A DNA stretch of 64,000 nucleotides, from assembly GCF_000187895.1 (NCBI RefSeq), contig NZ_DS990134.1, positions 248,001-312,000 on the forward strand, read 5' to 3'. A program made the position numbers and the translations under genes. Source of the DNA: Phocaeicola plebeius DSM 17135 (GTDB lineage Bacteria > Bacteroidota > Bacteroidia > Bacteroidales > Bacteroidaceae). Below, in pieces: positions 18,693 to 28,157 of the stretch; the first letter of the stretch is position 1; the number at the start of each line of letters is the position of its first letter. Under the pieces are notes generated by a model that was given only the letters and a program-made list of their open reading frames with translations, was not told the DNA's origin and did not search any database.

Positions 18693-19919
18693 TTATTTCT
18701 GGTTAAGCAATGCTTTCATGTCTTGCAGGTGTTCCCATTCCAGACTGGCCATGATGAAGGGTGCCACGGCTTTCGGGTCATTGTCTCTCACAAGTTCATG
18801 GATATAGTAATCATAATCTCCCATACGGTAGTTCTTACCTCCCAGTCCGGCTACGGCACAAACCTTGGTAATGCTGACCATTCCGTTGTGGTCCACCTTG
18901 ATGAAATGTTTCAGAATGCCTTTGTAGCCTTTTTCTGCCACTTTCAGGTAAGACTGGTCAATGTAGCCTTTTTGAACTCCTTTCAGAAGAGAATATACAA
19001 ACATGGCAGAACAAGAAGATTCCAAGTAATTGCCCGGATCACCGCTACGGTCGAGTACCTGATACCATAATCCTGTTTTTTTGTCCTGCAGGCGTTTAAT
19101 CTGTTCTGCAACTTTATTGTAAATAATCAACATGGAATCTCTTCCAGCCTCATGTTCCGGAATAAATTCCAGTGCATCTACAAATGCCATTGCATACCAT
19201 CCCAGCGCACGTCCCCAGCTGTGTTGGGATTGTCCGGTTACGGGGTCGGCCCACCGTTCCTTGCGGCTTACGTCGCAGGCATGGCGGTAAAGGTCCGTCT
19301 GAGGGTCGTAGGTGTGCCGTGCAGCCATAAGAAACTGGTTGATTACGTCCTGATAGGCATTGACCTCGGTGTTACGGAATGCGTATTCAGCATAGAAGGG
19401 TGCTCCCATATAGATACCGTCCAGCCATACTTGATGGGGATAGATTTTTTTGTGCCAGAAGCCCCCGTCGGCATTGCGTGGATGGGTGTCCAACTGTTTC
19501 CGGAGCATGGCCAGTGCTTTTTTGTATTTTTCTTCTTTCGTCTGTTCGTAAATGCGGAACAGGAACTTTCCTGAATTTACACGGTCCAGGCTGTATTCTT
19601 CCATTTTGTATTTTTTGATGCTGCCATCGGCATTGACCATCGTATCGGCATAAGTGAGGGCATATTCATAGAAACGTTTGTCACCATAACGGTCGTACAC
19701 ATCCAGCATGGCCTGTAATTCCAGACCGTGACAGTAGTCCCATTTCATTTGTGTCTGGAAATCCAGTTGCCAGGCTTCGGGCCATCGTATAAGTTCCGAC
19801 TCAGCCATTCTTACCGACCAGGGCTGGTCACTTTTTACTGTCTGAGAAAATGTAATGGTTGGAATGAGCAGAAAAGCTCCTATTATCATTCCCGTTAAAT
19901 GCCATAGTTTGTTTTTCAT
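18693..19919 (-). CDS. GH105 unsaturated galacturonyl/rhamnogalacturonyl hydrolase
   Basis: A 408-residue secreted protein with a signal peptide ending near SQT at residues 26-28. The six-hairpin alpha-barrel pattern of GH105 is recognisable: MKWDYCHGLELQAML, ADGGFWHK, and HQVWLDGIYMGAPFYAEYA, which carries the expected catalytic Asp. These enzymes remove the 4,5-unsaturated uronic acid left by pectate lyases, so it acts downstream of the PL1 pair. It is the first gene of the GH105/CE12-CE8/CE7-like operon and starts 35 nt from a perfect palindrome that overlaps its predicted promoter. Confidence 0.9.
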   Translation of the reverse strand: MKNKLWHLTGMIIGAFLLIPTITFSQTVKSDQPWSVRMAESELIRWPEAWQLDFQTQMKWDYCHGLELQAMLDVYDRYGDKRFYEYALTYADTMVNADGSIKKYKMEEYSLDRVNSGKFLFRIYEQTKEEKYKKALAMLRKQLDTHPRNADGGFWHKKIYPHQVWLDGIYMGAPFYAEYAFRNTEVNAYQDVINQFLMAARHTYDPQTDLYRHACDVSRKERWADPVTGQSQHSWGRALGWYAMAFVDALEFIPEHEAGRDSMLIIYNKVAEQIKRLQDKKTGLWYQVLDRSGDPGNYLESSCSAMFVYSLLKGVQKGYIDQSYLKVAEKGYKGILKHFIKVDHNGMVSITKVCAVAGLGGKNYRMGDYDYYIHELVRDNDPKAVAPFIMASLEWEHLQDMKALLNQK

Positions 19920-19953
19920 GGATAAAATGAATTAAAAAAGAATCAATCAAATA

Positions 19954-19967
19954 TGTTTACGTAAACA
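19954..19967. promoter_or_regulatory. Perfect 14-bp palindrome, candidate repressor operator
   Basis: TGTTTACGTAAACA is its own reverse complement and sits 35 nt upstream of the GH105 start codon. It overlaps the predicted -7 element by two bases and covers the expected transcription start, a position typical for a repressor. Size and symmetry fit LacI-family operators, but no such regulator gene is in the window. Confidence 0.55.
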
Positions 19968-19973
19968 AAAGTA
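19966..19973 (-). promoter_or_regulatory. Predicted -7 promoter element for the GH105 operon
   Basis: On the minus strand TACTTTTG matches TAnnTTTG exactly. The rest of the 304-nt gap to 20223 (19974-20223) is AT-rich, and I see no other gene or clear structure in it. Confidence 0.5.
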
Positions 19974-20223
19974 GGGTTTCTAATGGAGAAAAATGTGTAG
20001 TTTTCACTTCAAAAGGTATAAAAATTGGTTTTTGTCCGTGTTTTTATCACTTTGGAGGTGCATCAACAGAAAGGTTATGCTGCAAAGCGGCTGCTTTAGG
20101 GGATAAAGGATATAAAAAGTCAGAAGCAGAAAAATAAATCACGGTTTTCGGGGAGAAAATAAAAAATCAAAACGATTTATTTTGTAACCATTCTTTGTGT
20201 ATTAATCAAAAAATGGATGAAGT

Positions 20224-21657
20224 ATGAATGTAAAGCAGTTTGTGTGGGGACTTCTTTTGTGTTTGTTCCCCATCATGGTGTGTGCGGAAAAAACCTCGGG
20301 TCTGGCATGGGATGCCATTCTGTATGACCAGCCTAATACGAGTTCCGTAAAGCTCCAGAAATTGTATGCGGGTGATGTGGTCGTAATCTTGAAACCGGAG
20401 CGTCCCGATTTTTGGGTGAAAGTACAGACCCGAAACGGCAACACGGGGTATGTGGATTCGGGGGCACTTGATTTTCCTTCAGGAATGGAAGGCTCTTCTT
20501 CGGAGGGGCTTGTGCACATGCAACTCTATACACCGCGTGACGGAATATACCGGGTGGTGACTGAAGATGCTGTTTTTTTCTATGGGGAACCAGGATATGG
20601 CGGGCGGGAGCCCGGGGTGCTTCCACAAGATACTATACTCAAGAATGTGGTGTATCGTTCAAAAGAGTGGTGTACATTTAAATTGCCCGACGGAAGCGAG
20701 GCCTATGTCAAAAAAAGATTCCTCCACAAGATGCGTCTTTATGAAGTGGCCGATGAGTTTGGTGTGGACTCTCCGGAATATGCGTCAGAAAAAGCGCTTA
20801 CAGAGAAGGTCCCAGGCAATACGGTCTTCAACGGATTTAAGTCCGGACGCTATGGGGTATGGCTGGTGATTATTACGGCAGGTGTGCTGATTGTAGTTTC
20901 TCTTATCAGGAAGCTTCGGACTAACATCAAACTCTATGGCGGTTTGTTGTGCCTGATGTCTCTACTTGAACTCTGGTATTTGCTTTCTCTTGGAGCACTT
21001 GATGCCGGCTGGTTCTTGATGGTGACGAGCGATGTGGGCTGGCTGAATGTATTTCTCATGGCAGGTGTTACCGTGGTGCAGATTTGGTGTCTGCTTCAGT
21101 ATACCGTGGATATTCAGGAAACCTTTGTGTTTAATTTTTCATGGAAAAGCATGTTGTTTGGTGTCTTTCTGGCCCTTTTGTTGTGTGCTTTCATCATCCT
21201 GCCGGTCAGTCTGGATTCGACAGCCTCTCTTGAGGGAGTAGAACCTCTGGTGGTAGTGATTGCTTTTTTGTGTCAGATACCTCATCTGCTGATGGTATTG
21301 TATGCTTTTTTCCGCAGGGCCAAAAATCGCCGTTGGGGCTTCTTCCTGGGGCAGTTGCTTGTTTACTGGGTGGCTGTGTCGGGAGCGGTCGTGGCTTGCT
21401 CCATTTCTCTGGCCTTGCTTCTTTTCATGATATTGTGCGCTATCGGTTTCTTGCTGCTGGCACGCTATGCACCGGAATATATGTTGAAGGAAGGATTATT
21501 TACATTGGATAGAATGAGCTATCAGAATGATATTGATGGTTTGGATAACTTGGTGAAAAGCGGGCGGATGTCGGCCTCGGATGCGGCTGCTATGAAAGAT
21601 AAGCTTCTTCACAATATGAATAATTTTATACCGCACCGGAAAGGCGGACTGAAATAA
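20224..21657 (+). CDS. SH3-like membrane protein with C-terminal SHOCT-like helix
   Basis: A 477-residue protein of unknown function. A signal peptide (cleavage near residue 21) is followed by two SH3-like segments (about 25-90, with the GNTGYVDSGAL pattern, and about 105-165, with SEAYVKKRFL). At least six hydrophobic helices follow between about 212 and 430. The last 40 residues (NDIDGLDNLVKSGRMSASDAA) resemble a SHOCT-type oligomerisation motif. The layout suggests an envelope protein with a periplasmic ligand-binding part and a short cytoplasmic tail. It is not obviously tied to the PUL and transcribes away from it. No family name can be given safely. Confidence 0.75.
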   Translation: MNVKQFVWGLLLCLFPIMVCAEKTSGLAWDAILYDQPNTSSVKLQKLYAGDVVVILKPERPDFWVKVQTRNGNTGYVDSGALDFPSGMEGSSSEGLVHMQLYTPRDGIYRVVTEDAVFFYGEPGYGGREPGVLPQDTILKNVVYRSKEWCTFKLPDGSEAYVKKRFLHKMRLYEVADEFGVDSPEYASEKALTEKVPGNTVFNGFKSGRYGVWLVIITAGVLIVVSLIRKLRTNIKLYGGLLCLMSLLELWYLLSLGALDAGWFLMVTSDVGWLNVFLMAGVTVVQIWCLLQYTVDIQETFVFNFSWKSMLFGVFLALLLCAFIILPVSLDSTASLEGVEPLVVVIAFLCQIPHLLMVLYAFFRRAKNRRWGFFLGQLLVYWVAVSGAVVACSISLALLLFMILCAIGFLLLARYAPEYMLKEGLFTLDRMSYQNDIDGLDNLVKSGRMSASDAAAMKDKLLHNMNNFIPHRKGGLK

Positions 21658-21672
21658 AAAGTGTGTAAAGAT

Positions 21673-21951
21673 TCAGAGCAAGAATCCGCATAATAGAAGA
21701 AGGACAAGCATGACTAACCCTACAATCAGTTTGATTCTGAAGGCATGGTTTTGGTCGGCTTGTTCTTTTTCTTGTGTCTGTTTCTTTATCTCCTTCAGTT
21801 TTTCCACGGAAAGAGTGGGAGGAAGCTCCGTGTGCCGGCATTCGGTCATTCGCCGGCGCGTTTCCTTCATACGCTCCCGGTTGCGCTGACGGAGTTCCCT
21901 GTTTTCTTTGTCCCTCCGCATCATGTCGTGGATGCATCCTAATGTTCCCAT
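21673..21951 (-). CDS. Small tail-anchored, highly charged protein
   Basis: A 92-residue protein unlike anything I recognise. Residues 10-65 are very rich in Arg, Lys and Glu and should form a helix or coiled coil; residues 72-92 are a single hydrophobic segment at the extreme C-terminus with no following loop, the layout of a tail-anchored protein. It is convergent with the preceding SH3-like membrane gene, with only 15 nt between stop codons. Confidence 0.5.
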   Translation of the reverse strand: MGTLGCIHDMMRRDKENRELRQRNRERMKETRRRMTECRHTELPPTLSVEKLKEIKKQTQEKEQADQNHAFRIKLIVGLVMLVLLLLCGFLL

Positions 21952-22055
21952 GATGGTTATGTTGAATAGAAATCTGACTTATACAAAGATAAAAATTATT
22001 CTTGCAAAGGACGAGTGATTATCCATCTAATTTTCAGTTTCCTATTCTTCGTCTG

Positions 22056-22086
22056 TTTGAATGTTCACTGAAAATTGCTACATTCG
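22056..22086 (+). promoter_or_regulatory. Predicted promoter for the AAA/nuclease gene
   Basis: TTTG at 22056-22059, exactly 19 nt, then TACATTCG at 22079-22086 (one mismatch to TAnnTTTG). The start codon follows 24 nt later. Confidence 0.6.
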
Positions 22087-22110
22087 CAGTAGAATCAAAA
22101 TCCAGTGGTT

Positions 22111-23667
22111 ATGAGCAAGCTATATCCGGTAGGAGTGCAGAACTTTGAAGGCCTGATACATGATGGTTATGTGTATGTAGACAAAACTGCACAGATATAT
22201 GAATTGTTTAATACAAATAAATACTATTTTCTGAGCCGTCCGCGACGCTTTGGCAAAAGCCTGCTATTGTCGACCCTTGAAGCTTACGCACAAGGAAAGA
22301 AAGAACTTTTCAAGGGACTGGCACTGGAGAAGCTGGAGAAGGACTGGACAGTATATCCGGTGCTGCACCTGGATTTGAATACGCAGAAATACGATACACC
22401 GGAATCGCTGACCAACGTGTTGGAGGAAAACGTGCAGAACTGGGAAGCACTTTATGGAGCATCTTCCAGTGAAATCGGTGTGGCCCGGCGTTTCCAAGGC
22501 ATCATCCGCCGTGCATGCGAGCAGACAGGCCGCCGGGTGGTAATTCTCATCGACGAATACGACAAACCCATGCTCCAAGCCATCGGCAATGAAGCCTTGC
22601 AGAATGAATACCGCAGCACCCTGAAAGCCTTCTACGGAGCATTGAAGTCCATGGACGGGTGCATCCGCTTTGCCCTGCTTACAGGAGTGACCAAGTTCGG
22701 TAAGGTCAGCGTGTTCAGTGATTTGAATAACCTGATGGACATCTCCATGGACGACCGTTACGTGGAAATCTGCGGCATCAGCGAAAAGGAAATCCATACG
22801 TATTTTGAGGAAGACATTCACGTGCTGGCTACAGCTGCGGGCCTGACTTATGAAGAGACTTGTGCGGAACTGAAATCCAATTACGATGGCTATCACTTCA
22901 CGGAAAATGCCGTAGGCATGTACAATCCGTTCAGTCTGCTCAATACGTTTGCGAAGAAAAAGTTCGGTAGCTACTGGTTTGAGACAGGCACACCGACTTA
23001 CCTCGTCGAACTGCTCAAGCTCCACCACTATCCGATAGAAGAACTGGAACACATCGTCACCAGCCAGCCGGTGCTGGACAGTATTGATACGGCCTCTACC
23101 GATCCGATTCCGGTCATTTACCAGAGCGGCTACCTCACCATCAAGGGTTACAACAAGATGTTCGAGAACTACACGCTGGGTTTCCCCAACCGCGAGGTGG
23201 AACAGGGCTTCTTCAAGTTCCTGCTGCCCAACTACGCGTCGGTGAGCGTAAGCAAGTCACCCTATCAGATTCAGTGCTTTGTGGAGGAAGTAATGGCAGG
23301 CAAAGTAGACGATTTCTTCGAACGGTTGAAGACTATGTTTGCCGACATTCCTTACGAGCTGGCGCGCGACCGTGAAGTACACTACCAGAATATTCTCTAC
23401 ATCATTTTCAAGCTGATGGGTTTCTATGTGCAGGTGGAGTACCACACCAGTCGCGGTCGGATTGACCTGGTACTCCAGACGCAGGACTACGTGTACATCA
23501 TGGAATTCAAGCTGAACGGCAGCGCGGACGAAGCTTTGGCCCAGATTCGGGAGAAAGGTTATGCCGCACCTTTTGCCAAGGACAGCCGTACGGTCTACAA
23601 GATTGGTGTCAACTTCAGCGATGAGCTTCGGAACATTCAGGAAGTGAAGGTAGAGATGGGAAAATAA
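22111..23667 (+). CDS. AAA-ATPase-like protein with C-terminal PD-(D/E)XK nuclease domain
   Basis: A 518-residue member of the AAA-ATPase_like plus PDDEXK_9 family, usually present in many copies in Bacteroides. The N-terminal part has the signature FEGLIHDGYVYVDKT, a Walker A-like SRPRRFGKS at about 46-54 and a Walker B-like VVILIDEYDKPM. The C-terminal 100 residues contain the nuclease motif (Asp in RIDLVLQ, then Glu-x-Lys in MEFKLN). The cellular role of the family is not established; defence or mobile-element links have been proposed. The start at 22111 is chosen over a GTG six bases upstream. It stands alone under its own promoter. Confidence 0.88.
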   Translation: MSKLYPVGVQNFEGLIHDGYVYVDKTAQIYELFNTNKYYFLSRPRRFGKSLLLSTLEAYAQGKKELFKGLALEKLEKDWTVYPVLHLDLNTQKYDTPESLTNVLEENVQNWEALYGASSSEIGVARRFQGIIRRACEQTGRRVVILIDEYDKPMLQAIGNEALQNEYRSTLKAFYGALKSMDGCIRFALLTGVTKFGKVSVFSDLNNLMDISMDDRYVEICGISEKEIHTYFEEDIHVLATAAGLTYEETCAELKSNYDGYHFTENAVGMYNPFSLLNTFAKKKFGSYWFETGTPTYLVELLKLHHYPIEELEHIVTSQPVLDSIDTASTDPIPVIYQSGYLTIKGYNKMFENYTLGFPNREVEQGFFKFLLPNYASVSVSKSPYQIQCFVEEVMAGKVDDFFERLKTMFADIPYELARDREVHYQNILYIIFKLMGFYVQVEYHTSRGRIDLVLQTQDYVYIMEFKLNGSADEALAQIREKGYAAPFAKDSRTVYKIGVNFSDELRNIQEVKVEMGK

Positions 23668-23690
23668 GAAGAAACTACAAACAAATACGT

Positions 23691-24572
23691 ATGAAAAATT
23701 ATGTGATGACGGGTGCCGCCGTATTATCAGCCTTCTTGTTTTTTGGTTGCGGAGGGCAGAATAAACAGAAAGCAGAGAAAGATATGGATGCAGATACGAC
23801 AAAGACCGTATGTACTCAGGTAAAGTTACAGAAAGACAGCCTGCTGGCCACGTTGACGCTGGACGGTATGAAGGTGACATGGATTCGTGACAATGCCAGC
23901 CCACGGTTGATGCCGCGTACTCTCTTTCCGGATGCGACAGATGCGCTGATGGACAGCCTTTCTCTTCAAGAGGGCATACCGGCTTCCGTCAGTACGTTTT
24001 TGATTGAATGTGTTGGCAAGCGGATGCTTTTCGATACCGGTGTCGGTGCTCCTGATAGCCGGATGATGGAGGGCTTGAAATCGTTGAACGTAAAGCCTGA
24101 AGATATAGACTGCTTGTTTCTTACCCACTTCCATGGCGACCATATCGGCGGAATGATGAAGGACGGTAAGGTGGTATTCCCGAAGGCTGAGGTATATGCT
24201 TCGAAGGCAGAATACGATGCCTGGATGAAAATGCCGGCCGACAAAAGGGCACAGGTAGAGACCACGATGAATGCCTATAAAGACCGTCTGCATCTTTTTG
24301 CTTTTGGAGATACGCTTCTCGGAAATATACTTCCAATGGAGGCAATGGGACATACACCGGGGCATACCGTTTATAAGGTGGGCAAGCTGCTGATAATTGG
24401 TGATTTGTTTCACGGGTATGCCTTGCAGAAAGATCATCCCGAAATCTGTGCGCAGTATGACATGGATAAGACCGGAGCCATAAAAAGCCGCAAATACTAC
24501 CTGCAATATGCCCGTGAAAACGGACTGGTAATGGCAGGCATGCATCTTCCTGTTCCGGCCTTTGCGGAATAA
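23691..24572 (+). CDS. Metallo-beta-lactamase-fold hydrolase lipoprotein
   Basis: A 293-residue lipoprotein (FFGC lipobox, Cys20) with the metal-binding THFHGDHIGG motif near residue 144, a second histidine in GHTPGHT, and an aspartate/histidine pair in IIGDLFHG. It is a member of the broad MBL-fold family near the quorum-lactonase and AidC-like group, but the substrate cannot be told from sequence. The lipid anchor puts it in the periplasm or at the surface. It begins 23 nt after the AAA/nuclease gene and may be read through from it. Confidence 0.8.
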   Translation: MKNYVMTGAAVLSAFLFFGCGGQNKQKAEKDMDADTTKTVCTQVKLQKDSLLATLTLDGMKVTWIRDNASPRLMPRTLFPDATDALMDSLSLQEGIPASVSTFLIECVGKRMLFDTGVGAPDSRMMEGLKSLNVKPEDIDCLFLTHFHGDHIGGMMKDGKVVFPKAEVYASKAEYDAWMKMPADKRAQVETTMNAYKDRLHLFAFGDTLLGNILPMEAMGHTPGHTVYKVGKLLIIGDLFHGYALQKDHPEICAQYDMDKTGAIKSRKYYLQYARENGLVMAGMHLPVPAFAE

Positions 24573-24600
24573 GGCTGTGGAGTTCGTGATGTCTTTTAGA

Positions 24601-25044
24601 TTAATCGTTTATAAAAGCTGTCGCATTGTTTCTTTCTTCTAATAATGCGATTAGCTTTTTCTCATCCTTTGCATATAAATAGACTTTCTTTCCTTTCTGA
24701 AGAGTAAGGCATACGTTATACCATCCATGAATCACGTCGAACTTAGTGGAGGCATAATGGTCTGTTTTTATGATATCCTGTAAAACAACTGTCTTCAAAA
24801 GGAGGTGTGGAGTTCGCAGTTGCAGTATGTCGTTCCTTACGGCGTAATAAGTGCGACTGTGCATCCAGCCGATGAGAATCCCGCTCAGCATATAGGATGA
24901 GTAAGGATACAGGAAACTTGCATCTTCTTTAGGGACTTGGGTAATCATATTCAGGATGCAATAAAAAATCAGTCCTCCGAGGAACCACCACAGGATAATG
25001 TAGCCCCCATAAATCCATCTGTTTTTAAGTCTGAAATTTTCCAT
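24601..25044 (-). CDS. Membrane protein with PH-like domain, unknown function
   Basis: A 147-residue protein with two membrane helices (about 12-32 and 46-63) and a C-terminal beta-rich part (about 70-140: YYAVRNDILQLRTP, then VYLYAKDEKKLIALLEE) like bacterial PH domains. The family is widespread and its function unknown. It stands alone, facing away from the barrel gene. Confidence 0.6.
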   Translation of the reverse strand: MENFRLKNRWIYGGYIILWWFLGGLIFYCILNMITQVPKEDASFLYPYSSYMLSGILIGWMHSRTYYAVRNDILQLRTPHLLLKTVVLQDIIKTDHYASTKFDVIHGWYNVCLTLQKGKKVYLYAKDEKKLIALLEERNNATAFIND

Positions 25045-25127
25045 ATGGTTTAAGGCAAGATATGTAATTGGATAATGAACAAATATACAAAAAATGAGCG
25101 AAGAAGTGCTCCAATGCCTGTCTTTTT

Positions 25128-25159
25128 ATTGTAAAACTAGAGTTTTTCCCTTATTTTTG
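25128..25159 (+). promoter_or_regulatory. Predicted promoter for the TonB-dependent-type barrel gene
   Basis: ATTG at 25128-25131, 20 nt, then a perfect -7 element TATTTTTG at 25152-25159. The start codon lies 36 nt downstream. Confidence 0.6.
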
Positions 25160-25194
25160 TTGTTGCGAAGCAAATTGTTACACCATACCTAGAT

Positions 25195-27312
25195 ATGACA
25201 GAAAAAAAACAGAAATCTTTTTGCGGGTTGATGATGTGCCTGATAGGCATTTTTCCGGCAAAAGGCGTAAGCCAGACACTCGACAGCCTGTCTACTATCG
25301 AGATGAAGGAAGTGGTGGTGAAAGCCCGGATGCACCGTACCGATGCTTCCTCTTCCATCTTCACTCCGACAGCCCGCCAGAAAACTTCCGCACAAAATGC
25401 GATAGACCTTCTGAAGCAGCTCGCCATACCTCAAATCAACATTAACCTGATGGATAATACGGTCACCACGCCTAGCGGACAGGGTGTAGACATATACATC
25501 AACTATATTCCTGCTTCGGCAGAAGAAATGGAGGGAATATCCACTTCCGATGTGCGACGGGTGGAATACCTTGACTTCCCGGCTGACCCACGTTTCCAGG
25601 GAAAGGAGCATGTGGTCAATTTCATTGTACAGCAATACGAATATGGAGGCTATACTAAGGCAACCTTGAATGAAAACTTTCTGATAGGCAAACTCTCAAG
25701 TCGGGCTTCGGTTTACTCCAAGTTTGTGCATAAACGGATGACCTACGATTTGTATGCGGGGGCTTCCAATCATGATATCAGCCATTCGGGCAATTCCGTT
25801 TCCGGAATCTACAGTCTGCAGAATGAAGCGGGAGAAGCCTATCAGATGAACCGAAACGAAACGCTGGAGAGTTCCCGCCTCAAGTACAACCAGTATCCGG
25901 TCACGTTCCGGGCCATCTATGACACCGATAAAATGCAGATAGCCAATACCGTTGGTTTCAATTTTGACCAGACTCCGTTGTCGGAAACAAAGGGCATACT
26001 GTCGTTTGTTCCCCAGCAAAACACCGATTATTCTTACTATAAAAACGAGCCGTCCACCAGCCGTTATTTTGTCTGGTCGGGTAACTATTATTTTATCCTT
26101 CCCCACGATTTTGACCTCAGCGTGTCACCAGGCATGAATTATGGGCATACGAATTATTCGTATCTTTATCAGACTTCATTGCCGGGCAGTTCCCGCATTG
26201 CGAACATTTCAAGGGAGGATGTCTGGCAGTTCCGGGGAAGTGCCACGTTGTTCAAGAAGATAGCCGACAAGCAAAGCGCTTTCTTCCGGGCATGGTTCGG
26301 CTCGACCTCCAACAACGTGAACTATTCGGGTACATCGCCCTACGACAACGATTTCTCAGACACCTATGCCGGTGCCGCGCTGGGTTATAATTTCTCGAAT
26401 GCCCGATGGAACGTCCGGGCCGACGCTGCCTTACAATGGGAAAAGAACCAGATTAACGACCAGTCTGTGGCAGAGGTCTATCCGCTGCTGAACTTGTCTG
26501 CAGGTTTCTCTCCCTCACAAAAGCACTCGTTCCGTACTTTCTTCCATTTCGGGGCAAACTACCCCGGGGCCAGTGAAAAGACACCGAATGTTCTTCAGCA
26601 GAACGAGCTGATGTACTATACGGGAAATCCTACCATCGGACTTTCCCGACAGGTGACCTTCAACCTGTCCTACAATTGGATACCGACGAGCGCATTCTCT
26701 GCTTCGGCATTTATGCAGTACTTCGGCGAATACAACCTGTATGTGCCGGTTTACCAGCCTTATCAGGACGGTAAGGCTCTGCTCCGTACGTTTGAGACGG
26801 ATGGGGCATACAACCGGACACAGATAGGCTTGTCGTTCAATTACAGACTGTTCAAAGGGAAGCTGCAACTGGCGGCCTCTCCCTCGGTTTCCTTCTATCG
26901 CATGACGGGGCTTTTCGACATTTCGCAGTCCCCGTTCTACTGCAATGCCTCTGCCACTTATTATCTGGGTGATTTCTATTTTCAGGCAGCTTATCAGACT
27001 CGAAGCCTTACGGTACAGGGCAACCGGGGCGTAATCTATAAAGACCGTGATTTCTATCAGGTTTTGGCCGGGTGGAGCCGTTCCAACTGGAACATCCGTG
27101 TAAGCGGAATGAACCTGTTCCGTAAGGACTGGCTGTGTGCCACGAATCTGTTGTCCACTCCTCTTTATTCCGAAACCCGGCTTGTAGAAGGTAACAATTT
27201 CCATCAGCGCCTGAATCTGTCGGTCACTTATACATTCGGATACGGCAAGAAGGTGAAGCGAGGGAACGAGGTCGGCGAGCAGTCGGGGGCGGTGTCTGCC
27301 ATTATGAAATAG
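25195..27312 (+). CDS. TonB-dependent receptor-like outer-membrane beta-barrel protein
   Basis: A 705-residue protein with a signal peptide (cleavage near VSQ, residue 27) and a plug-like N-terminal domain: MKEVVVKARMHRTD, then LLKQLAIPQININ and VRRVEYLDFPAD, as in the outer-membrane beta-barrel family of Bacteroidetes. A long run of alternating strands with aromatic girdles extends to the C-terminus. It lacks the carboxypeptidase-like N-terminal domain of SusC proteins and has no SusD neighbour. Substrate unknown. It is the same family as the minus-strand barrel at 36044-38149. Confidence 0.85.
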   Translation: MTEKKQKSFCGLMMCLIGIFPAKGVSQTLDSLSTIEMKEVVVKARMHRTDASSSIFTPTARQKTSAQNAIDLLKQLAIPQININLMDNTVTTPSGQGVDIYINYIPASAEEMEGISTSDVRRVEYLDFPADPRFQGKEHVVNFIVQQYEYGGYTKATLNENFLIGKLSSRASVYSKFVHKRMTYDLYAGASNHDISHSGNSVSGIYSLQNEAGEAYQMNRNETLESSRLKYNQYPVTFRAIYDTDKMQIANTVGFNFDQTPLSETKGILSFVPQQNTDYSYYKNEPSTSRYFVWSGNYYFILPHDFDLSVSPGMNYGHTNYSYLYQTSLPGSSRIANISREDVWQFRGSATLFKKIADKQSAFFRAWFGSTSNNVNYSGTSPYDNDFSDTYAGAALGYNFSNARWNVRADAALQWEKNQINDQSVAEVYPLLNLSAGFSPSQKHSFRTFFHFGANYPGASEKTPNVLQQNELMYYTGNPTIGLSRQVTFNLSYNWIPTSAFSASAFMQYFGEYNLYVPVYQPYQDGKALLRTFETDGAYNRTQIGLSFNYRLFKGKLQLAASPSVSFYRMTGLFDISQSPFYCNASATYYLGDFYFQAAYQTRSLTVQGNRGVIYKDRDFYQVLAGWSRSNWNIRVSGMNLFRKDWLCATNLLSTPLYSETRLVEGNNFHQRLNLSVTYTFGYGKKVKRGNEVGEQSGAVSAIMK

Positions 27313-27354
27313 TGATATAAAAGGGAGAAATTTCGGTATGAACTAAAAACAATC

Positions 27355-28074
27355 ATGGTAGAAAAAGAAATAATTGACGACTGGCAAGAGAGATTTCCTA
27401 TTTTATCTCCTTATACACCTTCTACTTTATATATGAAGGTTGATATCGTTTTGTGGGGATTAAGGATTGATAAAATCTTTTCAAAACAATATCGTATTAT
27501 CTTCGAATGCCTGCCATTATGGGAGGATTCCGTACAAAAAAGAAACATCCCCGTTTTTTACACAGAACTTTGGGGTAAGAATGGAACCCAGTTTTTTATA
27601 GATTATGTATCTCATGACAGATTGTTTCAAAGTGCTTCCGATTTTGCCGGGAAACAATTTGGGCTATTTTTCAAAGATAAAGTTATGACCAGTGATGTAT
27701 GGAAATGGCTTGATCAACTATCTTCTTCATTAATCCCGAAACATAATCCGATTAATTTGTACCGTATTTTTGAGTTTAAACTTGCCTTGGCTCTTTTTTT
27801 AGACGACAAGTATTTAATGGATAAGGCGAAAAAAGAGATAGATGCTGAAATCAGGCATTGGGATGTGCTGCGTTTTCAAAAGCTATTTTCAAAATCCCCC
27901 GATGAATGGCGTGCAGAATTGTATGCAAAGTTTGAAAATCGGGATTCTTTTATCCGGTTGGTTGCTTCCAATATGAAAGATAAAAGAATAATAAGATTAA
28001 AAGAAGCTCATTTCTGTACTTCGGGCATTCCTGAAAAGTCTTTTTGGAAGCAATTCATAGAGATATTCAAATAG
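27355..28074 (+). CDS. Hypothetical protein, unrecognised
   Basis: A 239-residue soluble, aromatic-rich protein with no signal peptide or membrane helix. No catalytic motif or known domain is recognised. It starts 42 nt after the barrel stop but has visibly higher AT content and different codon use from its neighbours, suggesting separate acquisition. Function unknown; an immunity or defence-related role is conceivable given the hypothetical genes beside it, but nothing in the sequence proves this. Confidence 0.6.
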   Translation: MVEKEIIDDWQERFPILSPYTPSTLYMKVDIVLWGLRIDKIFSKQYRIIFECLPLWEDSVQKRNIPVFYTELWGKNGTQFFIDYVSHDRLFQSASDFAGKQFGLFFKDKVMTSDVWKWLDQLSSSLIPKHNPINLYRIFEFKLALALFLDDKYLMDKAKKEIDAEIRHWDVLRFQKLFSKSPDEWRAELYAKFENRDSFIRLVASNMKDKRIIRLKEAHFCTSGIPEKSFWKQFIEIFK

Positions 28075-28157
28075 TATATGATTAGTTGTTCCAATAAGCG
28101 GACATTAGTTACTGCGATATTTTGTATGTAAAAGCAATTCTATAAGCTTCTTATGAA

